Source of the DNA: Bacillus sp. (in: firmicutes)
GTDB lineage: Bacteria > Bacillota > Bacilli > Bacillales > Salisediminibacteriaceae
Length of the DNA: 55,259 bases
Assembly: GCA_021208645.1 (NCBI GenBank)
Contig: JAJOJL010000017.1
Location: 1-55,259, forward strand
Direction: 5' to 3'
Part shown: in pieces, positions 36,141 through 44,969 of the stretch
How positions within the stretch are numbered: the stretch's first letter is position 1
Layout: every line of letters begins with the position of its first letter
Position numbers and translations under genes: made by a program
The notes under the pieces: generated by a model
What the model was told of the DNA's origin: nothing
Database searches by the model: none
The model's input: the letters and a program-made list of their open reading frames with translations, nothing else

Positions 36141-37276
36141 TCATCGATTCATTCCATAAGGATCTTCTATAAACAAATTATATTCTTTTGACATCTTTAT
36201 ACTTTTCCCTTGAATGTTAACATGGAAAGAAGAGCTTATACCTCCTGGGTGAACGAGTGACTGTATGGCCCGATTTTCCTTGAATTCTTCAGAAAAAGGA
36301 TTAGCACCTGCAGCATTATTTAAAAAGGAAAACAATCCTGCTTTTATGAGGAATCTGTCTTGTTTATCATGAAATAATTCTACCATCCCATTGGCACGAC
36401 TTATTTTTCTGAATGCATCCCACTGAATATGGGCCGTTAAATCCATCTCACCAGGATTCATTAAAGGGTCCTTTATCATTTGGTGTTTAGAGTACCCCCT
36501 TAATGAGCCTTCCCTCCGTTCTGGTTTCACCAATTCCTCATTTGAATACCCATAGTCCACCGTAACAATAACTCCTCTTTTTAACCAATTGCTTATAGTA
36601 AGCATCCATGTTTCCATGGAAAGACAAATTTCCGTCCTATGGGCTTCCGGCAACTCTGGACCGTACAATCTAAGCCACTCACTTAATCTGCTATTTTGTA
36701 TGGGTACCAATTCTTCAATAAAACTTCCATCTCCCCAATTAATCATTACTTCGTACAAATCGCCATCCCGCTTTTCCACAACGTTAACGGGAAAAGCATC
36801 AATGAGTTCATTGGAAAACACTATCCCCTCGAACAATGGATGGGAGGACTGTGCTTTTTCTACATTTGTGTACACGTTTATTTTCTCTTTATATTCACGT
36901 AAGTTGTTCAACAAGATTTGTTGATGGTAGGGGCTTGCCTCTATAATTAAATAACTCATGTCGTCGTATATCTCCGCATCGTTATTTTTTATGTAATCAA
37001 GTACATTTCTGGCAAATGTCCCATCTCCAGCTCCCCACTCACAATGGTAGGTGTTAACTTTTCCTTTCGTATAACATCAAGAAAAAAACGACCAAACGTT
37101 TTCTGAAAAACAGGGTGAACATGATTGCTTGTATAGAAGTCACCTTCATTACCAAGTTTTATGGATTGATTCATATAATAACCTGCATCAGGATCATAAA
37201 GAGCCGTTTCCATAAATTCAGCATAACTCCATGGTGGCTTTGTTTTTCTCATTAATAGCTCTTTTATCTGACTCAT
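36141..37276 (-). pseudogene. MidA-type (COG1565) SAM-dependent methyltransferase, frameshifted
   Basis: This family is related to mitochondrial MidA/NDUFAF7 protein arginine methyltransferases; its role in Bacillaceae is unknown. ATG 37276 lies eight nucleotides after GGGAGAGG. The N-terminal part (SYAEFMETALYDPDAGYYMN...GDFYTSNHVHPVFQKTFGRF) is typical. The SAM-binding glycine motif EWGAGDGTFA is in the other frame: one base is missing near 37040-37043. The remainder reads through to 36141. The length of 1,136 nt is 3n+2, and the corrected protein is about 378 aa. Confidence 0.85.
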
Positions 37277-37336
37277 AACTAATCCCTCTCCCAACCTTCA
37301 TTACAGTAAAAATATAGCTAATGAAAAATCACCTTT

Positions 37337-37371
37337 ACACTATTGACATAGTGTTAATAGGCATTTATAAT
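37337..37371 (+). promoter_or_regulatory. Consensus SigA promoter overlapped by a palindromic operator
   Basis: TTGACA (37343-37348) and TATAAT (37366-37371) are separated by exactly 17 nt, a perfect match to the vegetative consensus. The arms ACACTA (37337-37342) and TAGTGT (37349-37354) enclose the -35 as a perfect inverted repeat, suggesting repression by a dimeric regulator. No protein-coding gene follows on this strand. Confidence 0.8.
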
Positions 37372-37377
37372 TAACTT

Positions 37378-37485
37378 GTCAGTAGAACAATGATCTTGGG
37401 AGTTCCCCCTCCCCCCTCAAAGTTCATTGATACTTGATTAACTCCCCAAACGACCTTCTATGTCCCCATAGGAGGTCATTTTTTT
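37378..37485 (+). ncRNA. Candidate C-rich small RNA (about 108 nt)
   Basis: Transcription is predicted from the consensus promoter just upstream. It ends at the terminator hairpin GACCTTCTAT (37452-37461)/ATAGGAGGTC (37468-37477), followed by seven Ts. No open frame with a ribosome site lies inside. The 5' half holds an unpaired-looking run CCCCCTCCCCCCTC, the kind of sequence that pairs with Shine-Dalgarno regions in C-rich Gram-positive sRNAs such as FsrA or RsaE. Homology to a named sRNA is not claimed. It runs between divergent or converging minus-strand genes. Confidence 0.7.
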
Positions 37486-37490
37486 GTAAA

Positions 37491-37649
37491 TTACACATCT
37501 AAATCTTCGTCTTCCATTTCTAAGTAATACGCTTCCTCTTGACTTGTCATGTCCTGAGTTTTTGTAAACTGATACCACATCCAAAACATAAAACATGTTC
37601 CTACAAAGCTGAAACTTAACAATACTAAAATAACTCCTTCTAGTGACAT
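37491..37649 (-). CDS. Small single-helix membrane protein (52 aa)
   Basis: ATG 37649 follows AGGAGGG with six nucleotides of spacing. The open frame continues upstream but without a better start. The product has one membrane helix (about residues 5-27) and an acidic C-terminus ending EMEDEDLDV. I do not recognise a family. It lies 59 nt from the yqgX stop and could be co-transcribed with it. Confidence 0.65.
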   Translation of the reverse strand: MSLEGVILVLLSFSFVGTCFMFWMWYQFTKTQDMTSQEEAYYLEMEDEDLDV

Positions 37650-37708
37650 AATGAACCCTCCTATTTTTATCCTATAAGATTGCCTAAATAAGAAGGGTTC
37701 ATACAAAA

Positions 37709-38353
37709 CTACCAGCCAAAGCCGTTGATAAATGGATTCGTTTCCTTTTCTTCACCAATTGTTGTAACAGGACCATGGCCATTAGCAACAATCGTTTCAT
37801 CAGGTAAGGAAAGAAGTTTATTATGGATAGAATTCATTAAGGTTTCTTCATTTCCCCCTGGTAAGTCAGTCCTCCCAACGCCTCCCCTAAACAATACATC
37901 ACCGGAAAAAACAACGTTAGAACTCTTTAAATAATAAGAGACACTACCTGGAGAATGACCAGGTGTATGATATACTTCGAATACGAAGTTCCCAATCTTC
38001 AAAGAAGATTCGCTTGTAATCAACTTATCAGCAGGTTTTGCGGAGATCTTTTCAATTCCAGGAAAAAGAGCAGATCCATTTAATTGAGGTTCTTCTAACC
38101 AATCTGCTTCTTCCTTATGTAAATAGACAGACGCTTGAAATGCCTCTCTAACTGCATCTACGGCTCCTATATGATCAAAGTGGGCATGGGTAAGTAATAT
38201 AACCTCTATACTTATTCCTTGTTCTTTTAACCAGGCTATAAGTTCATCACCATCTCCTCCTGGATCAATCATAATTCCTTTTGAGTCATTTATATCATAC
38301 AAAACATAACCGTTTGTTTGTAAAGGCCCTAATGGTAATTGTTTCCACTCCAT
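37709..38353 (-). CDS. yqgX: Metallo-beta-lactamase fold hydrolase YqgX
   Basis: This is a glyoxalase II-like metallohydrolase of 214 aa. The dinuclear metal motif THAHFDHIGA, the second His in TPGHSPGS, the Asp in FSGDVLFRGGVGRTD and the final His in ANGHGP are all present. It is cytosolic, with hydroxyacyl-glutathione/bacillithiol-type thioesters the inferred substrate class. GGGAGGG precedes the ATG. Synteny with yqgY/yqgW agrees with B. subtilis. Confidence 0.9.
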   Translation of the reverse strand: MEWKQLPLGPLQTNGYVLYDINDSKGIMIDPGGDGDELIAWLKEQGISIEVILLTHAHFDHIGAVDAVREAFQASVYLHKEEADWLEEPQLNGSALFPGIEKISAKPADKLITSESSLKIGNFVFEVYHTPGHSPGSVSYYLKSSNVVFSGDVLFRGGVGRTDLPGGNEETLMNSIHNKLLSLPDETIVANGHGPVTTIGEEKETNPFINGFGW

Positions 38354-38729
38354 AAATATCCCTCCCAGTTTTTAATACTTACTATTCTACTATGGACAAC
38401 TCTCGTTGCAAAATCAAATATAATAGTCAGTTAAAAAAGGTTGGAATTATGAGCTTTTATAACTGACTCGAAGCCATTGCCTAAAAACAGAAATCAACTA
38501 CTAATTTATAGTTTCCTTTTATGGTGGTAACTGTATAGCCATGGTTGTTTTTAACAGGATTATAAACCTCAGAAAATAAAGTTTCGCACCTTATGGCATC
38601 ATCTACTCGACAAACAGCAAAAAAAAGAAGTAAAATATTATATGTATTTCTACACATAATAAATAAAGAGTAAAGACAAACTCGGCTATTTTTAATTAGT
38701 ATTAATACATATATGGAGGAGGATATAAA
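38354..38729. other. Intergenic region (375 nt) with a truncated hairpin module
   Basis: The region separates divergent yqgX and yqgW. It holds module 5: stem AGTCAGTTA (38425-38433)/TAACTGACT (38460-38468), followed by the half-core CGAAGCCATTGC (38469-38480). The remaining sequence is AT-rich, with no open frame supported by a ribosome site. GGAGGAGG before yqgW is its ribosome site. Confidence 0.55.
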
Positions 38730-38915
38730 ATGGAATTAGGAATTATCACCTTATTAATTACAATTCTTTCTGCAATTGGATTATTTAAATCACTTAAGAC
38801 AAAAAACTTCTTTGCTGTTGGTTATGCGACGATTACTGTATTAGTATTTGGCTGGTTTTCGATCATGACTTTATATTCTATTATCTTCACAAGCGGCGGA
38901 GGTCAAATCGGTTAA
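38730..38915 (+). CDS. yqgW: DUF2759 family membrane protein (YqgW)
   Basis: The product is a 61-aa protein of two to three hydrophobic segments starting MELGIITLLITILSAIGLF, with the family motif SLKTKNFFAVGYATITVLVFGWFSIMTL. GGAGGAGG precedes the ATG. It ends in a Gly-rich tail. Function is unknown. It is convergent with yqgV. Confidence 0.82.
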   Translation: MELGIITLLITILSAIGLFKSLKTKNFFAVGYATITVLVFGWFSIMTLYSIIFTSGGGQIG

Positions 38916-38950
38916 TAGGAATCCAATACACAACTCAACTTCTAATTTTA

Positions 38951-38986
38951 AGAAGGAACGGAAGCTTTTCCGTTCCTTCTTTGTTA
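38951..38986. terminator. Bidirectional terminator between yqgW and yqgV
   Basis: AGAAGGAACGGAA and TTCCGTTCCTTCT pair perfectly around a 4-nt loop, with TTTGTTATTT after it on the plus strand. It lies close to both stop codons. Confidence 0.82.
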
Positions 38987-39340
38987 TTTATCTAGTCCCT
39001 TTAATTCCTTTATACCATTATCCTCAATATCTTTAGTGTTGAGCTTCCCCTGTACTGCTTGTAGCTTTCCAGACATGGACGAAGGCTTGTCCCTTCGATC
39101 ATCAATGCGAATATTTGTTGCCACCCTTTGATGTCCAAGTTTGAAAGGAACTTCGTGTATTTCCTTAATAACCTCCAATAATACAGGCAGTTCCCCTTCG
39201 ATAAGTGTACTCATTGGTGTTAGTTCATAAGTAATGGGCTTATTTGTTTGCTTAAGTATTAAGTGAATTTCAGCAACAACGTCTGAGACACTTGTTGAAT
39301 TAGTACCGATTGGGATGATCGTAATATCTGCAATTGCCAT
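38984..39340 (-). CDS. yqgV: MTH1187/YqgV-type thiamine-binding protein
   Basis: This is a small ferredoxin-fold protein of the thiamine-binding MTH1187 family (118 aa). The N-terminus MAIADITIIPIGTNSTSVSD and the central KPITYELTPMSTLIEGEL are diagnostic. ATG 39340 has its own AAGGAG nine bases upstream, and the family begins exactly there. However, the upstream DUF1385 frame runs into it without a stop. The C-terminal tail after residue 100 is longer than usual for the family. Confidence 0.85.
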   Translation of the reverse strand: MAIADITIIPIGTNSTSVSDVVAEIHLILKQTNKPITYELTPMSTLIEGELPVLLEVIKEIHEVPFKLGHQRVATNIRIDDRRDKPSSMSGKLQAVQGKLNTKDIEDNGIKELKGLDK

Positions 39341-40102
39341 CCTACCTTTCTCCTTTCTTATTTGTGGTCTAATTGCCCTTGCCGGGAATTCTTTTAAAGC
39401 GAGTTTTCGGTAAGAGCGAATTGCCGTATTTATATGTTTTATATCCGGTTCAGCAGTCGTAACATGTTTTTGCAGCCAATAACTTGCCCCTAAGACCCAA
39501 CCTCGCATAAGCGATATTTCTTTTCCCCTTAACCAATATGAGAGGAAAGGCAAAAGTACTAAAGCAATAAGGGCTGCAAGATCAATGATTCCTGTTACAT
39601 TATTTTCAGATAACAAAGCCAGTGGAATCGATATTATAAACACTGCAACAAAATATAGTAATACCATATTTGTTGAACAGTTTCTATTTGTAATTAGGGC
39701 TCTATCTATTTTTCGCCGGTTAACAACAGAAATAATTCCTTTGTAACTAAAAATTTTATGCTCCGCACCGTGATATTTTTTTAATTCCCTCGGAAACCAA
39801 AAATGAGTGCCAAACAAAAAGAACAGGACTAGAAAAAAAGGAAACTCTACAAACTCCAATCCACTTGACAACTGGTTTAAAAGTGGAGGTACAAATACCA
39901 TTAGCATTAAAAGCCAAAATAGTAAGTGATACCACCACGGCATGGAAAAATAAACAAGCTTTCCTGTTTGTAAAATCGTTACAGGGTTCAATGGTTTTAA
40001 CCAAGTTACTTGTTTCCCATTATTTTCTGTGTATGAACAAGCAACATGTTTTTTCCCTATGAAAATAATCCCTTTTTGAAAAGACATTCCCCTTACTAGC
40101 AT
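39341..40102 (-). CDS. DUF1385 family membrane protein (YqhQ-like)
   Basis: This 254-residue region has four to five membrane segments and the DUF1385 motif LKKYHGAEHKIFSYKG...NRNCSTNMVLLYF. B. subtilis yqhQ belongs to this family and is absent from its expected place near yqhP, so this may be its counterpart moved next to yqgV. It has no stop of its own and is open into yqgV. In the +1 frame a TAA falls 15 nt before the yqgV start, so a lost frame at its C-terminus is the likely reason. A true fusion is the alternative. Confidence 0.75.
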
Positions 40103-40116
40103 GGAGACACCACTTC

Positions 40117-40710
40117 CTATCTTATACTGGCGGATCTGCTAGCAATCCAATAATCCTCTATAACATGCATTTGCAACTGGTTTTCTAATGCCTCGTATGC
40201 TTTTAATTGGGAATCCCATTCTTTCCATGTATGATAATACTTTACCTCAATATAAGCAATTGCTTCTTCTTGAAGGGGGAAATTTACGTTTACTTCTCCC
40301 TTAGGTCCAAACAGCAGATTATCTTCTGACTTGTTGGGAAATTGGAATGCAATTCCTTCATCAGAAACTACAATATGGGAGGTTTCAAAAATAATATCAT
40401 TTCCTTGCTTTAAATAAAGTGAACCAATGGAATCAGCTACTTTTATAGGCTCCATGGAATCATTTAACAGGACGATTTCAATGAAGTCATCTCCCATTAA
40501 TCCATCATTTGGAAAATCATTCCATGACCATACTACATCAACTTGATAACCAACCCCCTCCTCTAACTGTATATCCAGTTCCATCTGTATGTGATTAACT
40601 AAATCTTCATTCGTTACTGCTGAAGATTGATTTATAATGTAAAAACCAACGCTAAAAAGTCCTAACATGACTGCCAATGGCAGTAGAATAACAATAAGAT
40701 TCTGTCTCAT
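40117..40710 (-). CDS. Membrane-anchored extracytoplasmic protein, unknown
   Basis: This 197-aa protein has an N-terminal signal anchor (about residues 5-27) and an acidic outer domain. I do not recognise it. The domain alternates short beta-like strands and contains KYYHTWKEWDSQLKAYE. It lies 14 nt upstream of the DUF1385 gene and is probably co-transcribed with it. In B. subtilis yqgU, a lipoprotein gene, is near this place, but no lipobox is seen here. Confidence 0.65.
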   Translation of the reverse strand: MRQNLIVILLPLAVMLGLFSVGFYIINQSSAVTNEDLVNHIQMELDIQLEEGVGYQVDVVWSWNDFPNDGLMGDDFIEIVLLNDSMEPIKVADSIGSLYLKQGNDIIFETSHIVVSDEGIAFQFPNKSEDNLLFGPKGEVNVNFPLQEEAIAYIEVKYYHTWKEWDSQLKAYEALENQLQMHVIEDYWIASRSASIR

Positions 40711-40796
40711 ACATGATCTCCCTTAATCTTTCATCGAGTCAATTTTCGTTAATCCTATCATGACATAATTTCATGGAAATTTCACTTATACAAAAC

Positions 40797-40837
40797 AAAA
40801 AAAGACTGAAAGCAAACTACAAAGTTTCTTCAATCTT
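40797..40837 (-). terminator. Terminator of yqgQ
   Basis: On the minus strand, AAGATTGAAGAAAC pairs with GTTTGCTTTCAGTCTT (imperfect), followed by seven Ts. It lies about 30 nt past the yqgQ stop. Confidence 0.7.
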
Positions 40838-40865
40838 ATTATACAGAAAAGAAACATCCACTTTA

Positions 40866-41060
40866 TTAGTTCTTTTCCGTGAGTCTTTTTTCTTTAAATA
40901 GAGCCATTTTTGCATCCAGAAGTATTTTTTCATCTATCATACCTAATCTATACATTTCTGTTAGCTCTTCTTCCATTAACTCAATATCCCCTTGCCTGCT
41001 CCCTGTATATATATAGGTACCAAATTTCTTCAGTAACTGTTGTATTTCATAAAAGGTCAT
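40866..41060 (-). CDS. yqgQ: YqgQ family protein
   Basis: The product is a 64-aa all-helical cytosolic protein starting MTFYEIQQLLKKFGTYIYTG, with the family motif MEEELTEMYRLGMIDEKIL. Function is unknown. In B. subtilis it lies between rhomboid yqgP and glcK; here neither adjoins it, since yqgP is about 4 kb away and glcK is absent from the window. Confidence 0.88.
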   Translation of the reverse strand: MTFYEIQQLLKKFGTYIYTGSRQGDIELMEEELTEMYRLGMIDEKILLDAKMALFKEKRLTEKN

Positions 41061-41090
41061 GGCTATAGCTCCTCAATGATACGCAATAAT

Positions 41091-41605
41091 TTATATTAAT
41101 TTAACTATAGCAAGAAACACGAATAAAGCCAATGGGATATACATAAATGCGTTCCCCCCACGATACATCGTCTTTAGTTTCCCCATTAAAATAGTCCCTC
41201 CTAAAATTGCAATAATAAATAATGGGAATAATATAAGAAGGAGCCAGGCAGATAAGCCAATAACAGCAAAATCTAACCCTACTAAAAAGAAGAAAAGGGC
41301 TAATAGAAGCCAATGAAACCAACCTTGATAGGGAAAATAACCATAGGAAGGATGAAATTGTTTAACAAAGAAAACAACTAACCCAAGACAAAACAAAATA
41401 ATAAGAAATTTAGTAATGAACAAAGGTAACCAAGTAAAAAAAGCTGCACCAAGAAGGACACCTGACCAAAATGCACCGAAACAAAACGCACCTATAATAA
41501 ATAAAAAAAACAGGTAGGGAGAACCATACTTTTACAGCCAATAAACTACCTATGGCTAATCCAGCAATTAAAAGAAAAAAAAACAAAAAATAAAAATGAA
41601 ATCAA
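41091..41605 (-). pseudogene. Multi-pass membrane protein with frameshifts
   Basis: The clear open part (41091-41423) encodes 110 residues with about four helices. Upstream the same protein can be followed as FLFIIGAFCFGAFWSGVLLGAAFFTWL and, in another frame, LLIAGLAIGSLLAVKVWFSLPVFF, back to TTG 41605 behind GGGAGG. The breaks coincide with long T runs on the coding strand. The total of 515 nt is 3n+2. I do not recognise the family. Confidence 0.5.
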
Positions 41606-41733
41606 TGTTAAAACCTCCCTTCACATTCATTTTATGAAGGAAACCTTGGAATAGGACAAGAAATTCGTTTTGACATTCATACTGATCTTGCTATACTACT
41701 AGTTATTAATTAGAAAGAAGTGGGGGATAACAA

Positions 41734-42130
41734 TTGTCTCAAGATAAATTGGACGAAATACTACAAAGAGGTATGTTTGGCAATAAAGAGACGTTACCAG
41801 AGGAGCGAAAATTGTTTTTAAGTACCATCTCTGAAAGAATTTATTTAGCCCTTACGAATAAACAAGTAAGGAAGCGTGGAATGTATGACGAAGCAAAAGA
41901 GCTTATGAAAAAAACTTTCAGACGTTCACTTATATATCAACGGCGAACTAAACTACCCTGCCTACTCCAACTATATTCAGGCTGCTAATCAATTTACGGT
42001 TCCTTTTACCATCGTAAACGATGGGTATGATACACCGATAGGTATTGTTTTGGCTAGTCGAGTAAACCTATCCAATGTAGAGGATTTTTTTATCAAAGAT
42101 GAAGAATTCTATCAAGATATAGATGAATGA
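41734..42130 (+). pseudogene. yueI: YueI (DUF1694) family protein, frameshifted
   Basis: TTG 41734 follows GTGGGGGA. The N-terminus has the family pattern PEERKLFLSTISERIYLALTNKQV. The frame breaks in a seven-A run (41908-41914); six would read KKLSDVHLYINGELNYPAYS. The rest runs to TGA 42130. The length of 397 nt is 3n+1; corrected, the protein is about 131 aa, as in B. subtilis YueI. It is of the ribosomal-L7Ae-like fold class with unknown function. In B. subtilis yueI is at a different locus. Confidence 0.8.
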
Positions 42131-42329
42131 ACCTATCTATATACACAAAGCCTTATTCATTAGTATGAACAAACTTGTAGAAATGTCATCGAGGGTGCTA
42201 AAGGATAAAAAAAACTCCTGTTGGATAAAGGATAGTGAAAAATGTGATGCTCTACTACTTTTTCAGTATCCTCTTTTGTGCACCCTCACATTTATTATGA
42301 GACTGCTGAAAAACTCGAAAAGTTAAATT

Positions 42330-42389
42330 GCAACGGCTTCGCCCATTGCTTAGATGGACTGAAAAAGTGGAAAAGCACCACTTTTTCAG
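42330..42389 (-). repeat. Stem-loop plus GNA-core module 6
   Basis: Read on the minus strand, the stem CTGAAAAAGTGG (42378-42389) pairs perfectly with CCACTTTTTCAG (42359-42370). The core GCAATGGGCGAAGCCGTTGC follows at 42330-42349. The order stem-then-core is the same as in the plus-strand modules. It lies in the 270-nt spacer between yueI and the spoVAF homologue, near the end of both. The rest of that spacer shows no gene. Confidence 0.72.
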
Positions 42390-42400
42390 CGCCCTCTTTA

Positions 42401-43861
42401 TTATTTATCTGGGTCAACGGGATGAATAGCACGTGGTCTCCGATTTTTCAAAGGCATTGGTGCTCGAAACAACACATCACGCATACTTTTTAAATTAAAT
42501 GGGAGAAATGGCCACAAGTAAGGTGTGTCATAGGCTTTCATCGCCGTCAATAAAATAATCAACAAAAACGAGATAACAATAAAGCCTGGTACATGGAAAA
42601 AAGCTACTCCCAATAAAAGGGCTACTCGCATAAGACGATTCGCTAGGCTCATTTCATAGCTAGGCGTTGAAAAGGAACCTATCGCAGCTGCCGCTAGATA
42701 TAGTACTACCTCATGGGAGAATAAACCAACCTCAACAGCAACTTCACCAATTAAAATGGCAGCCACCAACCCTAAGGCTGTTGCAAGGGCAGAGGGGGTA
42801 TGAATGGCGGCCATCCTCAACATTTCAATACCTGCTTCTGCTACAAGAAACTGACCAATTAACGGGACTTGCCCCTCATCACTAGGTCCCAAATATGATA
42901 ATCCATACGGCAATAAATCTGGATTAACAGCAAATAAATACCATAAAGGCAGAAGAAAGATGGAAGCCCATACTGCCGCAAACCTAACTAGCCTTAATGC
43001 AGATCCAACAATTGGTTTCTGGCGATATTCCTCTGCATGCTGCAAATGATTCCAAAAGGTTGTTGGTGTTATGATAACACTCGGTGAACCATCCACTAAA
43101 ATCAAGACATGTCCTTCAAATAAATGCGTACCTGCAACATCTGGTCTTTCTGTGTATCGTACCAAGGGATAAGGATTATTATGTTGCCCAAAAAGATACT
43201 CCTCAATTGTCTTGTCACCCATTGGCAGCCCATCTATTTCTATTGTTTGTAATTTATCTTTTATAAAGGTTACAAGCTTAGGATCAGCAATATCCTCAAT
43301 GTAAGAAATACAAATATCTGTATGGGATCTCTGCCCTACCCTTATGTACTCATTCCTTAACTTGCGGTCTCTTACTCGTCTTCGCATTAACCCTACATTA
43401 AAAACGATTGTTTCTACAAATCCATCCTTGGATCCCCGTATCACCTTTTCCGTATCTGGCTCTTCCGGTCCCCGGATTGGATACTCCCGTGTATCTAATA
43501 AAATACATTCATCAAACCCATCTAAGAGTAACAAAGTTTGACCTGATAACACCTGGATGATCGCTTCTTCTAAATCCTTATTCGTTTCTACTTCGATATA
43601 TGGAATAATTGACTGTGTCAGATAACGTATAAAGTCAATATCTTCTGTTCGTTCATTAACTTTTCTCAATTCTTTTTGAATCTCAGTTAGTGCAACATCT
43701 TTGGCAAAGGCATCTACTGCAAACAACGCAATTTTTACACCACTATGTTCTAAGTCTAACTGAATAATATCAAAATTTTTCGTTGTACCAAGTTGCTCTT
43801 CAAGGTAGGAAACATTCTTCTGCAGATTATTAGAAATGGGACGTTTTATCTTCTTAACCAT
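42401..43861 (-). CDS. spoVAF: SpoVAF homologue (GerA-family germination protein)
   Basis: The 486-aa protein has a soluble N-terminal half (two ATP-less ligand-binding-like lobes) and five to six C-terminal membrane helices. Motifs EGHVLILVDGSPSVIITP, HTPSALATALGL, EVGLFSHEV, FSTPSYEMSLANRLMR and TPYLWPFLPFN are close to B. subtilis SpoVAF. ATG 43861 has GGAGG six bases upstream. The gene stands alone, without spoVA or gerB/gerC partners. Together with YqhR it is predicted to amplify ion release during germination. An orphan GerA-type A subunit is the alternative. Confidence 0.8.
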   Translation of the reverse strand: MVKKIKRPISNNLQKNVSYLEEQLGTTKNFDIIQLDLEHSGVKIALFAVDAFAKDVALTEIQKELRKVNERTEDIDFIRYLTQSIIPYIEVETNKDLEEAIIQVLSGQTLLLLDGFDECILLDTREYPIRGPEEPDTEKVIRGSKDGFVETIVFNVGLMRRRVRDRKLRNEYIRVGQRSHTDICISYIEDIADPKLVTFIKDKLQTIEIDGLPMGDKTIEEYLFGQHNNPYPLVRYTERPDVAGTHLFEGHVLILVDGSPSVIITPTTFWNHLQHAEEYRQKPIVGSALRLVRFAAVWASIFLLPLWYLFAVNPDLLPYGLSYLGPSDEGQVPLIGQFLVAEAGIEMLRMAAIHTPSALATALGLVAAILIGEVAVEVGLFSHEVVLYLAAAAIGSFSTPSYEMSLANRLMRVALLLGVAFFHVPGFIVISFLLIILLTAMKAYDTPYLWPFLPFNLKSMRDVLFRAPMPLKNRRPRAIHPVDPDK

Positions 43862-44014
43862 TTTCATCCTCCTTCCTTACTATTACTGTTTACTTTTACT
43901 CTCTAAACCATTCAAAAAACTAAAATAAACCGGTTAGCATACGTTGCCCCTTATGCTCATATAAACTAATAGACAAGCTTTTTTGGTAACGGTAAAAGGG
44001 TGGAGTGATGACGG

Positions 44015-44908
44015 ATGAGAAACAAAAAGGTTGTTTTTACTATATGTTTAGGGTTTTTATCGGCATTTTTACTTTTTAATAATTTACCAATAAATCAATT
44101 ACTGGAGTCTCGAAATATGTTGGAAACCATCTCTTATTTTCCTGAAGATGAACAAGTAGATTTTATTGAACAGGGGACAGAAATACAACTGTTAGAGCTA
44201 AAGGACGAAAATGAGTACTATTTAGAATGGCAGTTTTATTCCATGACCGACACTCCAGTTTACTTAAGACAAGATGTATCTTTACTTTTTGAAAACGGAA
44301 TACTTATGGATCGGAAATATTCGGTATCCAATACAGAGGAGAAAATAACGGGAAAGGCGACCTTTCAAGGGGAGGACAGCGGACGTCACGAAGCTATCTC
44401 GTACCATTATGCTGAAATACACTATCCGGAAAATATTATTAAGAGTAAACAGGCCATAAGCTCCGATGTACTTTATATAATAGATTCACCCCTTTCACCT
44501 ATACTTACGTTTAGGGAGCCGAACACAACGATGGAAGAACGAAGCAAAGAAATTCTAGACTCCATTATTGATCAGCAGCTTAATTATATATGGGACCGTT
44601 TAATAGAAAAATTTCAGATTAAAAGGGAAGAGTATATTCACATTCCGTTTAACGAATTAACTGACTATGAACATGAGTCCCTTCCAGGTTTTACGCAGGC
44701 TGAAACAAAACTAGTCATGGGCAAATTATGGGAAAGTATATATAAATATTATATTTTAGGGGTAGATACTTTTGATGAATCTAAATATGATCCATTAGGC
44801 AGTACCATGCCATTGATCCTGTTACATGAACACGGTGGGCATATGATTATCTTGTACGAGACTGGATATCAACGAAAACAACAACTTTTTCAACATATCA
44901 AACGCTAA
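44015..44908 (+). CDS. Extracytoplasmic hypothetical protein (297 aa)
   Basis: ATG 44015 follows GGAGTG. An N-terminal signal or anchor (about residues 5-24) precedes an acidic soluble domain without cysteines. Recurrent Tyr/Glu-rich segments such as HYAEIHYPEN and KLWESIYKYYILGVDTFDE are present, but I do not recognise the family. It is divergent from the spoVAF homologue and ends at a strong terminator. A role in sporulation or the envelope is possible from context only. Confidence 0.6.
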   Translation: MRNKKVVFTICLGFLSAFLLFNNLPINQLLESRNMLETISYFPEDEQVDFIEQGTEIQLLELKDENEYYLEWQFYSMTDTPVYLRQDVSLLFENGILMDRKYSVSNTEEKITGKATFQGEDSGRHEAISYHYAEIHYPENIIKSKQAISSDVLYIIDSPLSPILTFREPNTTMEERSKEILDSIIDQQLNYIWDRLIEKFQIKREEYIHIPFNELTDYEHESLPGFTQAETKLVMGKLWESIYKYYILGVDTFDESKYDPLGSTMPLILLHEHGGHMIILYETGYQRKQQLFQHIKR

Positions 44909-44969
44909 ATATAGGTTTCGTAGGATTCTCTTGGACCTCCACTTTTACAAACTGGGTTACAATACAAAA

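Noticed and set aside
42131-42329. Possible small gene between yueI and the spoVAF homologue (plus-strand 67-codon frame)
   Set aside because: The start has no ribosome site, codon content is unlike its neighbours, and the frame runs into the hairpin module.
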